Origin: Palaemon carinicauda
Lineage: Eukaryota; Arthropoda; Malacostraca; Decapoda; Palaemonidae
Assembly: GCF_036898095.1 (NCBI RefSeq)
Contig: NC_090766.1
Coordinates: 33,760,202-33,824,201, forward strand
Length of the DNA: 64,000 bases
Direction: 5' to 3'
Shown: one piece after another, positions 56,101-64,000 of the stretch
Layout: every line of letters starts with the position of its first letter
Position numbering within the stretch: position 1 is the stretch's first letter
Notes under the pieces: model-generated
What the model was told of the DNA's origin: nothing
Database searches by the model: none
What the model saw: the letters and a program-made list of their open reading frames with translations, nothing else
Translations under genes and position numbers: made by a program

Positions 56101-57267
56101 ACCAGGGAGGACTAGGTAATGAATGCTGATGACTCAATGCGTAGACCTATAGGCTCCTCCAAAACCCCCTTTCCATAGCTCACAAGGATGGTGAGGTTAC
56201 AGACACTACAAGAAACTATGAAGCTTAAGCAGAACTCAAACCCAAGTCCAGCAGATTGCCAGGCAGGGACACTTCCAAGAGGTCACCACAACCTGTTACA
56301 TTTGACAGCAGGTTGAGAAGGACCAGAATTACCAAGACCGAAGGAGGATTTACTGGACTTCTGAAGTTTAAAAAAGGGACCAAGTGATATCAAGAGCTTG
56401 TGAAGTTCATCGCAATCCAAAGATGGCTGAACTTGTGTGTTGTTTAAAGGTGGAGGCATATCAATATCATCATCATCCAGCTATAATCAATTAGCCTAGT
56501 CTTACCCGCCTTCTCCCCTAAACTAAAAGCAAATTCATTTTGCACTAGAACTCTTAACTTGACTGGCAACCATTGAAACATATATTTTCATGAGTGCTAC
56601 CGAGAGTGAAACACAATTTTCACAACAACTTTAAATCACCAAATTGCCCCCGACATGATACACTAAGGGAACACGGAATATGATCGGCCAAAAATAATTT
56701 CCTGTGTAGGTTCCAGGCAATAATCACTAACTAAATCAGAGGAAGACATCTTAAAACACAATGTAAACAATCTGAGATTACCTTTTGTGCTAGTGCAATT
56801 GCCCAAAATTGATGAAAATAACTGAAAACTGTACTACCTAATGAGGCAACCAGGGTTTCATATCACTCAGCACTAGAGAACTCTATTCCTAGGTTAAGGG
56901 CATGTATTTGTTGGAGCAAAGGAAAATGGGAACATTTCTAAAATTCAAAAGTTTCATGGGTGCCAAATGAGCCATGCTTTAGGAGAAAGAGGCAATATGA
57001 ACATAAGGGGAGATACTTGTACACGCATCACTAAAAGATGAGTCTAAAAATTAATAGGACTTGGATGGTTAAGTACTGCAATTATCCTAACCAAAGTTAC
57101 ACAAATGATACCAATTTCCAGACCTTGCGCAATGTAAGGTTAAAGCCTCGCATCCCCTGACAATAATCTCCATTCTAGATGTCGTCAGCTGGTGCAAAAT
57201 ATGCGAATCCACAATCTGCCCGAACGCCGAACGCCGTTGACCATAATCCCGAGCCAACTGCAAAATC
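43926..57267 (-). CDS. Acyl-CoA dehydrogenase, AidB/ACDH-11 type (3' five exons, partial)
   Basis: Exons on the minus strand: 57267-57124, 53880-53691, 52858-52750, 51558-51391 and 44101-43926. All junctions are GT-AG and phases agree, giving about 262 residues to the stop. The sequence runs [20 protein letters not shown], then [20 protein letters not shown] and [20 protein letters not shown], and ends [10 protein letters not shown]. These are the FAD-binding GGQGY segment and the loop WEGTSN, whose Glu is at the position of the catalytic base in acyl-CoA dehydrogenases. The additional C-terminal helical segment ([41 protein letters not shown]) fits the AidB/ACDH-11 group, not short- or medium-chain enzymes. 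The substrate is unknown. The N-terminal half lies beyond or within the repeats above 57267 and was not seen. Confidence 0.92.
44155..44341 (-). repeat. Non-LTR 3' UTR fragment, part 1 (interrupted by D2)
   Basis: Begins with (ATT)n, then GCTACAACCCTAGTTGGAAA, the same 3' terminus as at 757-870. It resumes at 50839 after the DIRS insertion. Confidence 0.75.
44580..44675. repeat. D2 internal complementary region (fused termini)
   Basis: CACCGGGTAAGTATATTC through TTATAATTAAAATAT is complementary to the left end from 44342. CATTTTTAAATATTTAAC and TTAGCCGGTGAATATATAGC follow directly and are complementary to the right end. Confidence 0.88.
45073..46150 (-). CDS. D2 tyrosine recombinase
   Basis: The recombinase occupies the last 350 or so residues of a 774-residue open frame that extends to 47397. 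The N-terminal SAM-like domain is [18 protein letters not shown]. Catalytic residues are Arg in [12 protein letters not shown], His and Arg in [11 protein letters not shown], and candidate Tyr in [11 protein letters not shown]. The end is [11 protein letters not shown]. It overlaps the end of the RNase H frame by about 180 nt in a different frame, as DIRS ORFs often do. The upstream 420 codons of the open frame are the antiphase reading of RNase H and are probably not protein. No stop or frame break is seen within the domain. Confidence 0.85.
45972..47180 (-). CDS. D2 RNase H domain (RT mostly deleted)
   Basis: 402 residues. The first 60 are the tail of the RT connection ([18 protein letters not shown]). 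The RNase H core has Asp in [16 protein letters not shown], Glu in [12 protein letters not shown] and Asp in [19 protein letters not shown], followed by the DIRS-typical [20 protein letters not shown] and [12 protein letters not shown]. The RT palm with its DD box is missing upstream, where gag-like sequence abuts directly. The catalytic acidic residues are intact. Confidence 0.85.
   Translation of the reverse strand: MLKKERCSVRLWMSLVGTLSSVEQFVSLGRLHLRPLQYHLAFHWKKDKTLEAVSIQNSEKIKSCLTWWKDNINLREGLPLAVQTPNHVLFSDASDVGWGATLDGRECSGLWNSSQRSMHIICKELLAVHQALKSFKSLLRGKVVEVNSDNTTALAYISKQGGTHSLTLYEIARDLLIWSKGQDISLVTRFILGNLNVIADCLSRKGQVIPTEWTLHKDVCKRLWATWGQPTIDLFATSLTKRLPIYCSPVPDPAAIHIDAFLLDWSHLDLYAFPSFKIVNKVLQKFASHEGTRLTLVAPLWPAREWFTEVLRWLVDVPRSLTLRVDLLRQPHVKKVHQSLLALRLTAFRLSKDSRELEAFRRRQPVRLLEQGEHPPLESTNRSGKSSETGASQFLYPRPGPL
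47207..48013 (-). CDS. D2 gag-like protein (truncated)
   Basis: 268-residue open frame: [20 protein letters not shown], a Val/Pro/Arg-rich middle and an acidic end ([19 protein letters not shown]). No known domain. Position upstream of the pol genes and composition suggest gag. The sequence of 47390-47800 recurs, diverged, at 48440-48960. Confidence 0.5.
   Translation of the reverse strand: MGVHASAQIDFSNLVDSPWRLARRRSKFFTVQLHSCFRAFKVLLYNYVMHKQGFQGWKAVPPQSLTPSVAAPAPVDPKWALLQDMQSKFASLIEDSNAEKFAAEPSGQQPSNRSVVRPVDAEVTFSRLPVEVVPPPMRPSVGCQPHVDVKRRTEVVVDGQDVQQPAEVTCFDAVRQPQQPGMVLTAQPRRSRQSRVDAVLPRAPMVVDSSQTVQLFHDVASGSVTHAPVRPDSASQTFPTLLPFPHQFSDEELSDEDVAEQQDDQRPE
48434..48960 (-). repeat. Duplicate of part of D2 gag
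   Basis: [20 protein letters not shown] and [18 protein letters not shown] repeat the gag frame at 47390-47520 ([20 protein letters not shown]). The duplicated block is about 0.5 kb and is frame-broken here. Confidence 0.7.
48961..50640 (-). other. D2 leader region, no gene
   Basis: Sequence between the gag block and the high-coordinate arm, with a CT-rich tract at 49797-49850 and AT-rich remainder. No supported coding region. Confidence 0.5.
50839..51000 (-). repeat. Non-LTR 3' UTR fragment, part 2
   Basis: AGAACTCTAATCCAAGACAG through AGACTAGAGAACAATGGCTT matches 54507-54595 of the copy at 54385-54925, continuing the fragment cut by D2. Confidence 0.72.
51391..51558 (-). CDS. Acyl-CoA dehydrogenase exon (C-terminal helical domain)
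   Basis: 168 nt encoding [20 protein letters not shown] through [13 protein letters not shown]. The donor GT lies at 51390-51389. The downstream intron (44102-51390) is 7.3 kb because of D2. Confidence 0.9.
52750..52858 (-). CDS. Acyl-CoA dehydrogenase exon with catalytic-loop WEGTSN
   Basis: 109 nt encoding [20 protein letters not shown] through ASLYEDIK. It contains the Glu equivalent to the catalytic base of the family. Confidence 0.92.
53691..53880 (-). CDS. Acyl-CoA dehydrogenase exon with FAD-binding GGQGY
   Basis: 190 nt encoding [20 protein letters not shown] through [20 protein letters not shown] and AQ. Confidence 0.93.
54010..54330. mobile_element. MITE-like element with about 50-bp inverted ends
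   Basis: AATTAGAATTTAAGTAATAA and ACTCACCTGATGTTCATG at the left are the inverse of CATGAACATCAGGTGAGTAT-type sequence and ATTGAATTTCTAATT at the right. About 320 bp, no ORF, within an acyl-CoA dehydrogenase intron. Confidence 0.6.
54385..54925 (-). repeat. Non-LTR 3' UTR insertion
   Basis: Starts with the ATT-type tail, then the GGATGCTATAAGCCCAAGGG block of the 757-2040 family. It continues into TACTGTCTGGCCAGTCAAAG and ends near GGTGTGTTGGCCAACC. It shows more of the family's 3' UTR than the other copies. Confidence 0.75.
54926..56049. other. Intron sequence, nothing recognised
   Basis: AT-rich part of the 3.2-kb acyl-CoA dehydrogenase intron. No exon or element identified. Confidence 0.5.
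56050..56305 (-). mobile_element. Candidate tRNA-derived SINE
   Basis: On the minus strand TGGTGACCTCTTGG resembles a polymerase III A box. About 40 nt further, GGGTTTGAGTTC resembles a decayed B box (GGTTCGANTCC). The rest (AGCTATGGAAAGGGGGTTTT, GGTCCTAGCTTGGGTGGGGA) looks like a SINE body. It is diverged and the family is not named. Confidence 0.45.
57124..57267 (-). CDS. Acyl-CoA dehydrogenase first visible exon
   Basis: 144 nt encoding [20 protein letters not shown] through [10 protein letters not shown]. The acceptor CAG lies at 57270-57268. Upstream exons are not seen before the DIRS element at 58014. Confidence 0.93.
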
Positions 57268-57270
57268 CTG

Positions 57271-58013
57271 AAAACAAAACATATCTTTAGATACCACTGA
57301 ATATTTTTAAATGAGGTTTATATAAAGTACTTTGAAGTCAATGTTCTCCACAACTGACCCACTCTGCTATTCATTCTAAAAATTTTAAAACCATTAGGGT
57401 CAAGTAATATCTTTATTTTTCGAAGGCAACCATCAATGATTGGTAAAACCAGTACCCAGTACTTCAATTATCCTTCCAAAATTATGAACATTTCACTTCA
57501 TAACTGAGAGATCTATGTAAACTTGTTAATAAAATATCATCACATAAGGAGTAAGCTACTTGATAACATAAATGTATGCATCAAGATTGCAAACTTAAAA
57601 AATTTATAAACTAACAATTGAGATTGAAGAAAGGCAAAATATAACTTTACAGAATTCAGGTAAGGCAAAAGTCTCTCATGCACCGACGAAAAGCTCATAT
57701 TCATAATTCATATTATAATAAATAAAAGTTCAGCATGAGCCCATATAAAATTGTTAACACTTTCTTGGGTCTTTCCAGAAATTATTCTTAAATGAAAGTA
57801 AAAAACTAATCAGAATGAGTAGAAGTGTGACAGCCAAATTAGACAGTGGAGGGCCGAAAGCAAAGACCCCTCTCCAATGCATTGCAGTGTGATGGCAAGG
57901 AGTTAAAAATTCTCATCAAAGGCTAAATCTCTAAATCTCATACGCTGTACCACAATTGCCACTTGAATACTCCAAGAGTAAATTTAAAGAATATAACCAA
58001 TTATCATAAACAT
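57271..58013. other. Intron, nothing recognised
   Basis: AT-rich sequence between the first visible exon and element D3. No further acyl-CoA dehydrogenase exon could be read on the minus strand. Confidence 0.5.
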
Positions 58014-58269
58014 GACAAATTCGTAAGTAATTTGTATTTTACCTAACTATACAAACCTTAGCTATTTAATAGGGGTTATTACTTTCGGCGTAGCTGAAAT
58101 GATGAGCCATTACAATTATAATGAGGGTTTACTACCCCACCGCTAGTTAGCGGGGGGGGGGGGGGGGGTTAGGGAGCCTGTGCTTGAGCTCACTTGGCTT
58201 GGAGGTAGGACTTGGACTTCAAGGGGGATAGGGCTGGCAGGCAAGTTTGATTAAATAGCTAAGGTTTGT

Positions 58270-58350
58270 CTCGTTAGGAAAAATACAAATTACCTACGAA
58301 TTTGTCATTTGTTCCGTAACTGACATACAAACCACGCTATTTATTAGGGG
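58270..58350. repeat. D3 internal complementary region (fused termini)
   Basis: GGAAAAATACAAATTACC then TACGAATTTGTC complements the left end. ATTTGTTCCGTAACTG and onward is the complement of the right-end sequence known from D4. Confidence 0.87.
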
Positions 58351-58838
58351 TGACTCACCCATTAGGAAGGGTGGAAAGTCCCTGCCAGTACTGGCTTTTG
58401 GCTTTGCCAGGGACTCAATATTTGAGTGTGTTCGCACTCAGCAATAAGGAGTCCTTGCACCTCGCTAGAACCTTGCTACGCAAGGACTGCGGCCTACGCA
58501 AGCTGTGTGTGAAGGTAAAATAAAGTGTGACTCATCCTAGGAAGTTGACCTGTAGTACCTTAGAAGGAAACTTTAGGCTAGGACTCTCCCAATACCACCT
58601 CGTCAGGGTATGGGGACGTAACAGTATTATCTTAATACTCGGAACACAAGGAAACATGGTTTACTTGCAGTGGTTTGAGGTCAGCTGTGCAGAGAACCCA
58701 GGATGCTGCTTTCCCCAAAAGAGAGGGGAGGATGAAGAAAAGAGTAAGGGTCAGACAAATCTTTTCATTCATGCAGACTAAGACCGGGTAACAATGCCCT
58801 CAACCTTCTGCTACTTGTCCACTAAGGAGCCTGAGGTT

Positions 58839-59830
58839 TTAAACCACCTGTTGTGCAGCCACCACAGGGCCGATAGAAAACATATCGAGCCTCCTGTGGG
58901 TCACGTCGTGCAGGTAGTGGGCTGTGAAGGTTGTCTGACATTTCCACACCCCAGCTTGAAGGACCTGCGTCACTGAGAAATTTCTCTTGAAGGCCAGGGA
59001 CGTAGCTACGCCCCTGACATCATGTGCTCTAGGGCGAAGTGACGGAGGAGGGTCTGGATTCAGGGACAGATGGATCACCCTACGAATCCATGCCGAGATG
59101 GTGTTCTTGATGACCCTTCTCTTAATCCTCCCAGTGCTAACAATGGTTGCACCTGGGGACGGACTGCAGCCGTTCTTCCAAGATATAGCCACAGACTCCT
59201 TACTGGGCACAGTAGGAGAAGGTCTGGGACATCTGTTACAGAACGGAGACTCGAATCCGGAAGGAGTCGAACCGAGCATCCGGCACCCCCTGATTTTGAG
59301 TCTTAGCACCAAACTCAGGGACGAATTTGAACGTTACCTCCCCCCCATACCCTTGCATAGGTGATGTCATATGAGAGACCATGAAGTTCATTGACTCGCT
59401 TGGCTGAAGCCAAAGCTAGTAAGAACACCGTCTTCCAAATTAGGTGGAGAACTGAAGCCTGGCGTAATGGTTCAAAGTGAGGTCTCTTAAGACCTGAGAA
59501 CTCGAACCACGTTCCATGGAGGAGGTCTCACATCCGACTGAAGGCAGGTAAGTTCATAACCTCGTATGAGTAGGGAAAGTTTCAGTGAGGAAGAAAAGAT
59601 CATTTCTTTGAGCCTGAAGGCTAGACTTAAGGCTGAGCGATAGCCTTTCACCCCCGAGACTAAATCGCTCTTTCACCTCCGAGACTAAAAGGCGCATTTT
59701 CTTCCCGTAAATACACGAGGAACTCTGCTATTGCTGGAATAGTGGCATCGAGTGGAGCGATACCCCTTCACGACTCCAACCACAGAAGACTTTCCACTTT
59801 GCCTGGTAGACAGATGCGGATGATTTTCGC
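58839..59830 (-). pseudogene. D3 tyrosine recombinase (frame-broken)
   Basis: The C-terminal frame 59312-58839 has RPRAHDVRGVATSLAFKRN (His and Arg of the catalytic set), VWKCQTTFTAHYLHDV (candidate Tyr) and the end IGPVVAAQQVV. The N-terminal domain is in another frame near 59830-59780 (KSSASVYQAKWKVFCGWSRE). The stretch with the first catalytic Arg is disrupted. Confidence 0.8.
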
Positions 59831-59876
59831 AGATGTCCAGACATCTTAATCGCAACTTGTTGCGAAAAATCCTCTC

Positions 59877-60740
59877 TCAGCGAGGAGATGCTGGCCAGGC
59901 GTGAGGTCGTAGCGAAGCTACGGCTTTGTGGAAGATGCTGGCATGTGGTTGTCTGAGTAGATTGTGTCGTGGAAGGAATTCTCTCGGAAGTTCCGTTAGG
60001 AGTTGCAGAAGGTCCGGAAACCATTCCGCGTGATGCCATAGCGGAGCTATGAGGGTCATTGAAAAATTGACCAATATTCTGGTCTTGTTGAGCACCCTCT
60101 TCATCAGACAGAACGGGGGAAAGGCGTACACATTGATGTTGTCCCACCGTTGTTGGGAGGCATCTTGCCAGAGCGCCTTGGGATCTGGGACTGGGGGGAA
60201 GTACAGTGGAATCTTAAAGATCAGCGCTGTCGCGAACAGATCCACAATCAGGGAACTCCACAAAGTCAGGACTTTGTTGGCTACTAGATGACACAAAGAC
60301 CACTCAGTACTCACTATCTGAGACGCTCTGCTCTGATTGTCGGCGAGCACATTCCTCTTGTCTGGAATGAAACGCGCCGATAGTAGAATCGAGGGGACTT
60401 TGGTCCATCTCAGTATCTCTACTGCAAGATGGGATAGCTGCTTCGAAAAGGTACCTCCTTGCTTGTTGATGTAAGCCACTACTGTGGTGTTGTCGCTTAT
60501 CACCACCACAGAGTGACCTGCCACGTATTGTTGGAACTGCTGAAGGGCCAACAAACCGGCCTTCATCTCTAAACAATTTATATGGAGGCACTTTTCTGAT
60601 TCTGACCACAGGCCTGAGGTCCTGTGGTACAGAACGTGGGTCCCCCCCTTTTCTTTGAGGCATCCGAAAACAGCATTAAATCCGGGGGAAGAACGAGAAG
60701 ATCCACTCCTCTTCATAGGTTCTCGTCTGTCACCCACCAC
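59877..60740 (-). CDS. D3 RNase H domain
   Basis: 287-residue open frame: LWSESEKCLHINCLEMKAGL (Glu), VVVISDNTTVVAYINKQGGT (Asp), FIPDKRNVLADNQSRASQIV, VDLFATALIFKIPLYFPPVP and LIAPLWHHAEWFPDLLQLL. The first catalytic Asp region (normally SDAS-GWG) is altered to NAVFGCLKEKGG, so activity is doubtful. Same architecture as the D2 RNase H. Confidence 0.8.
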   Translation of the reverse strand: MVGDRREPMKRSGSSRSSPGFNAVFGCLKEKGGTHVLYHRTSGLWSESEKCLHINCLEMKAGLLALQQFQQYVAGHSVVVISDNTTVVAYINKQGGTFSKQLSHLAVEILRWTKVPSILLSARFIPDKRNVLADNQSRASQIVSTEWSLCHLVANKVLTLWSSLIVDLFATALIFKIPLYFPPVPDPKALWQDASQQRWDNINVYAFPPFCLMKRVLNKTRILVNFSMTLIAPLWHHAEWFPDLLQLLTELPREFLPRHNLLRQPHASIFHKAVASLRPHAWPASPR

Positions 60741-61079
60741 TGGCGGTCCGTCCGTTCCGCAGGACCCTTAGGGATCATGACGTCCGGGGAATTGCAACCT
60801 TGATTCCACCGGGACTTGAGCCACCACTGGAGAGATCTCATCCTGAGGCGATCGTTGGGAACTAGACAGCCAAGGATGAAAGGTGACCAAGGAGATGTAA
60901 CCACAATTGGGTTAGAAGCTCTTCTCGTCTGAGGAAAGGGCTTGCGACCCCTCTCAGCCTTGCTATCCTGTCGTTTGATGGGCAGGCTTTGTGGAGATTA
61001 GTGTCTATAATCATGCCTAGGTAAACCAGTCTTTGAGTGGGAAGCTGAGAGGACTTCTCGAAATTTACCATGATCCCAA

Positions 61080-61480
61080 GATCCTGGCAAAGTACCAGAA
61101 GTTTGTCTCGGTGTCGAAGAAGGGGTGACTCCGAGTCTGCTAGGATCAGCCAGTCATCCAGATAAAGGAGGAGACGGATGCCGATCCTGTGTGCCCACGA
61201 TGATATTAGGGTGAATACTTCTGGTGAAACTCTGTGGTGCTGTGGAGAGACCGAAACACAGCACCTTGAACTGGTACCCCTTGTGGTCTAGGCTGAATCC
61301 TAAGTACTTCCTTGAAGACGGATGGACTGGGATCTGGAAGTACGCATCCTTTAGATCCAGTATACACATGAAGTCTTGCGATTTCACTGCAAGTCTGACC
61401 ATGTTTGCGGTCTCCATGCTGAACGGAGTTTACTTTAATCTGGACCTCTGCCCTAAGGGCCTGCCCCCTTGCTGATCCCA
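61080..61480 (-). pseudogene. D3 reverse transcriptase remnant
   Basis: VRLAVKSQDFMCILDLKDAY and FQIPVHPSSRKYLGFSLDHK are followed by VLCFGLSTAPQSFTRSI in frame 61417-61154. The catalytic LYLDDWLILADSES is readable just below (about 61175-61130) in another frame. The thumb LPTQRLVYLGMIIDTNLHKA lies at 61071-60990. A deletion or frameshift separates them, and the N-terminal fingers are lost. Confidence 0.75.
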
Positions 61481-61662
61481 TGGCAAGGGAGCTAAATGAC
61501 ACCGGATTCGTCCTCAGGGGAGGTAGAGATGTTGTGAATGGGACGCGATATCCCTGACTGATTACGGAAATCGTCTAGGAATCGGCCTCGAGTTGCTGCC
61601 ACCTGTCTGCGCAACCTTGTAGGCATCCCCCCACTGGCGGACATGCAGGGGGACTGCCAATC

Positions 61663-62490
61663 CTAGCGTTTGCGGCCTCGGCTGCTCCCTCTAGGATTCT
61701 TCCCTCCCCTGGAGGACTTCTTGCCTTTCTTGTCCTTGACCAGAAAGGGCTTACACACCACTATCTTCGCTGCCGTTGTCGGTTTCGTGGTCTTGGTGGG
61801 ACGTGGCTGCTGGGGTGCTGGAGGTTTATAGGGCTTGAATGTCAAAGCCCCGAGGGAGTCTTGGTGACTTCCTCCACCTCTCAGCAGCCTGCTCCACCTC
61901 CTTAGGCTTAAACAAGTTCGTTCCCATAACGGAAGAATGTCTGAGCCTGTAGATTTCGGTGCTAGGGGCCTCCCAGTACTGTCTTGGAGTCCTTCGACTC
62001 CCTCCTGGGAGGGATGCAGGACTCCAACAACGACGGAGGCAGGCTCTTCTCCACCCTTATTCGAGAAGACTTTACCGCGCGAGGTGGGGTTTCCCTCAAT
62101 GGTGTAATGGGGGACCGTCTCACCTCACGTGACTCCCCTGAGGACGGGAAATCCTCGTCCGAAGGGGAGGGAGAAAAGTCTGAGGGGGGAGGATGACAGC
62201 CTCGAAGACTTACGAGGAGACAGCTTCGTCCTTGGAGAAGTTATCGCGTCCGAAACTCCTCTTTTCCTCCTTAGGGGAGTAGATGCAGCCAAGGATTTGT
62301 GGCCCAACTCAGAGAGAACAGGCTTGAAAGCCTGTGCTACCGCTCTGATTAGAGCCCCAAACCAGGGCTGCCGGCTGACGGCTGCGCTGTCAGACACTCC
62401 CTCTTGAGGGGGAGTCGCTTGTAAGAAGAAAGAAGATAAGGAAGAAATGTCCCTGGACCTTTCTGGAACCTTCCCCCCTACCGGCAAGCG
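61663..62490 (-). pseudogene. D3 gag-like region
   Basis: The Lys/Pro/Thr then Arg/Gly-rich tail (PAPQQPRPTKTTKPTTAAKI, SSRGGKNPRGSSRGRKR) at 61845-61663 is followed upstream by 62487-62125 (PLRRKRGVSDAITSPRTKLS). Frame breaks separate the pieces. The basic tail is the likely nucleic-acid-binding end. Confidence 0.55.
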
Positions 62491-62799
62491 AGCTGTTCTG
62501 TGGTTGCGGGGGGGGGGGATGCGGTGATGGCACCCTTACCGCGCGTTGTCCTGCAGCCTCACGCGTGGGAGGGTATTGGCGACTGCGCTAGGGAGCGCGT
62601 TGGCGCTCGCGCGATGGAGAATACCCGGGGGTCGCGCGCAGGCGCACGGGCGAGGCTTCATAGAGTGCGCAGGAATCAGATTGTGCGCTTGTGCATGCAA
62701 AATGTTCGCGCGTGGGCGCACAGGATCAGATTGAAGAGTCCGTGCAGGTGAAAATAAAAGATCGTCGGCGCGTACTCACGTACCAGAATGTTGGCACGC

Positions 62800-63340
62800 G
62801 CGCGTACGCGTTTCTGACGCGCGTGAAAGACTATCGGTACGCGCGAGCACGCAAGACTATTGGCGCGCGCATGTGCGGAAGACTATCGGAGCGCGCGTGC
62901 GCGGAAGACTATCGGCGCGCGCAAGACTATTGGCGCGCACGCGGGAGACCATCGGTACCCGCGAGCGGGGAAGATCGTCGGCACTTGCGCACGTAAGAAG
63001 ATCGTCGGCGCTTGTGTGCGTATTATGAAGATCGTCGGTGTTTGCGCGCGTAAGAAGATCAGCGAGCGCACGCAGGAAACCATCGGTACCCACGTGCGGA
63101 AGATCGGCGGTGCTTGCGCGCGTAAGAAGATCGTCGGCGCTTGCGCACGTAAGAAGATCGTCGGCACTTGTGCACATTAGAAGATCGGCGAAGGTAGTGG
63201 TGCGCGCATGGAAAACCATCAGTACCTGCGCGCGGACGATCGTTGGCGCTTACGCGCGTAAGAAGATCGTCGGCACTTGCGCGCGTAAGAAGATCGTCGG
63301 TGCTTGCGCGCGTATGAAGATCGGCGAGCGCACGCGCTAG
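62800..63340. repeat. 27-bp GC-rich minisatellite of D3
   Basis: Units around AAGATCGTCGGCGCTTGCGC plus GCGTAAG, 27 bp, with variants (AAGACTATCGGCGCGCGC). Because 27 is a multiple of 3, it reads as a nine-residue repeat KIVGACARK in one frame. It occupies the same place in the leader as the 23-bp array of D4 but differs in sequence. Confidence 0.85.
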
Positions 63341-63344
63341 TAGG

Positions 63345-63645
63345 TTGAAGGGTCAGCTGGCAGGACGATCAGGAACTGGGATGTGTCCTTTAAAAAAGGG
63401 CGGGCATCCCCCGATGAGGACTGTAAGCAGGTCTGCTTAAGAGTCCAGGGCTGAAGTCCTTCGTTGCAGCGCAAGGTTGCACTGGTAGATCGGTAGGTCA
63501 GCTGGCAGGACAATCAGGAACTGGGATGTGCCCTTTGGAAGGGCCAGCATCCACAGATGGGACCGTAAAAGGTCCGTGTTAGAGTCCAGGACCGAAGTCC
63601 AAAGGACCACGATGCAGCACAAGGTAGAGGTCACTGGAAGTTCTG
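63345..63645. repeat. About 150-bp direct duplication in the D3 leader
   Basis: GTCAGCTGGCAGGACGATCA and following at about 63352 recurs at 63498 with GTCAGCTGGCAGGACAATCA. Both copies continue through GGAACTGGGATGTG and AGAGTCCAGG. Confidence 0.85.
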
Positions 63646-63654
63646 CTTGATCCT

Positions 63655-63995
63655 CCGAAGCGGAGTTTCTATGAGAGACCTCTCCCGTGAACGAGAGAGG
63701 TGCCCTTCGTAGAAGAGACTTGAAGACACTCGTGATGACACCCCTTAGGGCCGTTGGATCAGCAAGATGACCTTATCAGTAGCGATCCTTCGAAGAGGAG
63801 TCTCTATGAGTGGTCTCTCTCGTGAACGAGAGAGGTGACACTTCGTAGAAGAGACCTGAAGACACTCGTGGTGACGCCCCTTAGGGCTGGTGGATTAGTA
63901 AGCTGACCTTAGCAGTAGCGATTCTCCGAAGAGAAGTCTCTATGAGTGGCCTCTCTCGCAAACGAGAGAGGTGAACACTTCGTAGAAGAGACTTG
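63655..63995. repeat. Three tandem long hairpins, period about 135 bp
   Basis: Each unit has a nested inverted repeat. Outer arm AGTCTCT/AGAGACT, middle arm ATGAGTG/CACTTCGT, inner arm CCTCTCTCG/CGAGAGAGG around a 4-nt loop (CAAA or TGAA). Copies sit at 63661-63722, 63796-63858 and 63932-63992. A single eroded copy is in D4 at 27810-27885. Confidence 0.88.
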
Positions 63996-64000
63996 CCAAG

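Larger units (their letters stand above)
58014..64000 (-). mobile_element. DIRS-like element D3 (runs off the window)
   Basis: The left terminus GACAAATTCGTAAGTAATTT is at 58014. The internal complementary region at 58270-58350 has its junction at 58306/58307, giving the same fused ends as in D4. Minus-strand order: YR (58839-59830), RNase H (59877-60740), RT (61080-61480), gag (61663-62490), GC-rich minisatellite, direct repeats and tandem hairpins to the window edge. Coding parts are frame-broken but far more readable than in D4. The second inverted arm lies beyond 64000. Confidence 0.88.

Overview
This is a eukaryotic (animal) nuclear window: two intron-containing housekeeping genes embedded in a dense, nested field of retroelements. 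The repeat types (DIRS-like tyrosine-recombinase retroelements, Jockey/CR1-type non-LTR elements with ATT-repeat tails, a Tigger/pogo element, long microsatellites) and the gene structures suggest an arthropod, most likely a decapod crustacean and perhaps a caridean shrimp. That assignment rests on repeat familiarity and is inference.

Region 1 (1-2040) holds two nested, decayed non-LTR reverse transcriptase fragments. Region 2 (about 2575-17220, minus strand) is a complete gene for ribosomal protein uL23 (RpL23A): five coding exons whose splice phases all agree, encoding 300 residues. Its introns carry six copies of one H/ACA-type snoRNA on the gene strand, two in intron 4 and four in the 10-kb intron 1. 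Each has an ANANNA hinge box and an ACA box. The 3' pocket can pair with the 18S rRNA stretch CUUAGU-UG-GUGGAGC, so this gene makes a large-subunit protein and probably also a guide for small-subunit rRNA modification. Upstream lies a roughly 180-bp tandem repeat, each unit carrying a CTCGCGAG palindrome.

Region 3 (18.5-32 kb) contains non-LTR debris, a degenerate 8-kb DIRS-like element (21159-29193) and a decayed Tigger transposase. The DIRS copy has inverted termini, an internal complementary region, GC-rich minisatellites and a full-length 5S rRNA-like sequence. Region 4 (32.9-42.5 kb) is a small ORF-less DIRS-like element (about 0.8 kb) split by an 8.75-kb DIRS element with gag, RT, RNase H and tyrosine recombinase (YR) remnants. 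Region 5 (43.7-57.3 kb, minus strand) is the 3' half of an acyl-CoA dehydrogenase gene of the AidB/ACDH-11 type. Five exons are visible, and its last intron holds a third DIRS family (44342-50838) that lacks most of its RT and sits inside a non-LTR 3'-UTR fragment. Region 6 (58014 to the window end) is a younger relative of the 21-29 kb element. It shares the leader layout: tandem long hairpins, then a GC-rich minisatellite, then gag.

All DIRS-like copies read on the minus strand. In each, a junction sequence near the low-coordinate end contains the reverse complements of both termini fused together, as expected if these elements replicate through a circular intermediate. Almost every long ORF outside the two host genes belongs to a mobile element or is a repeat artefact.
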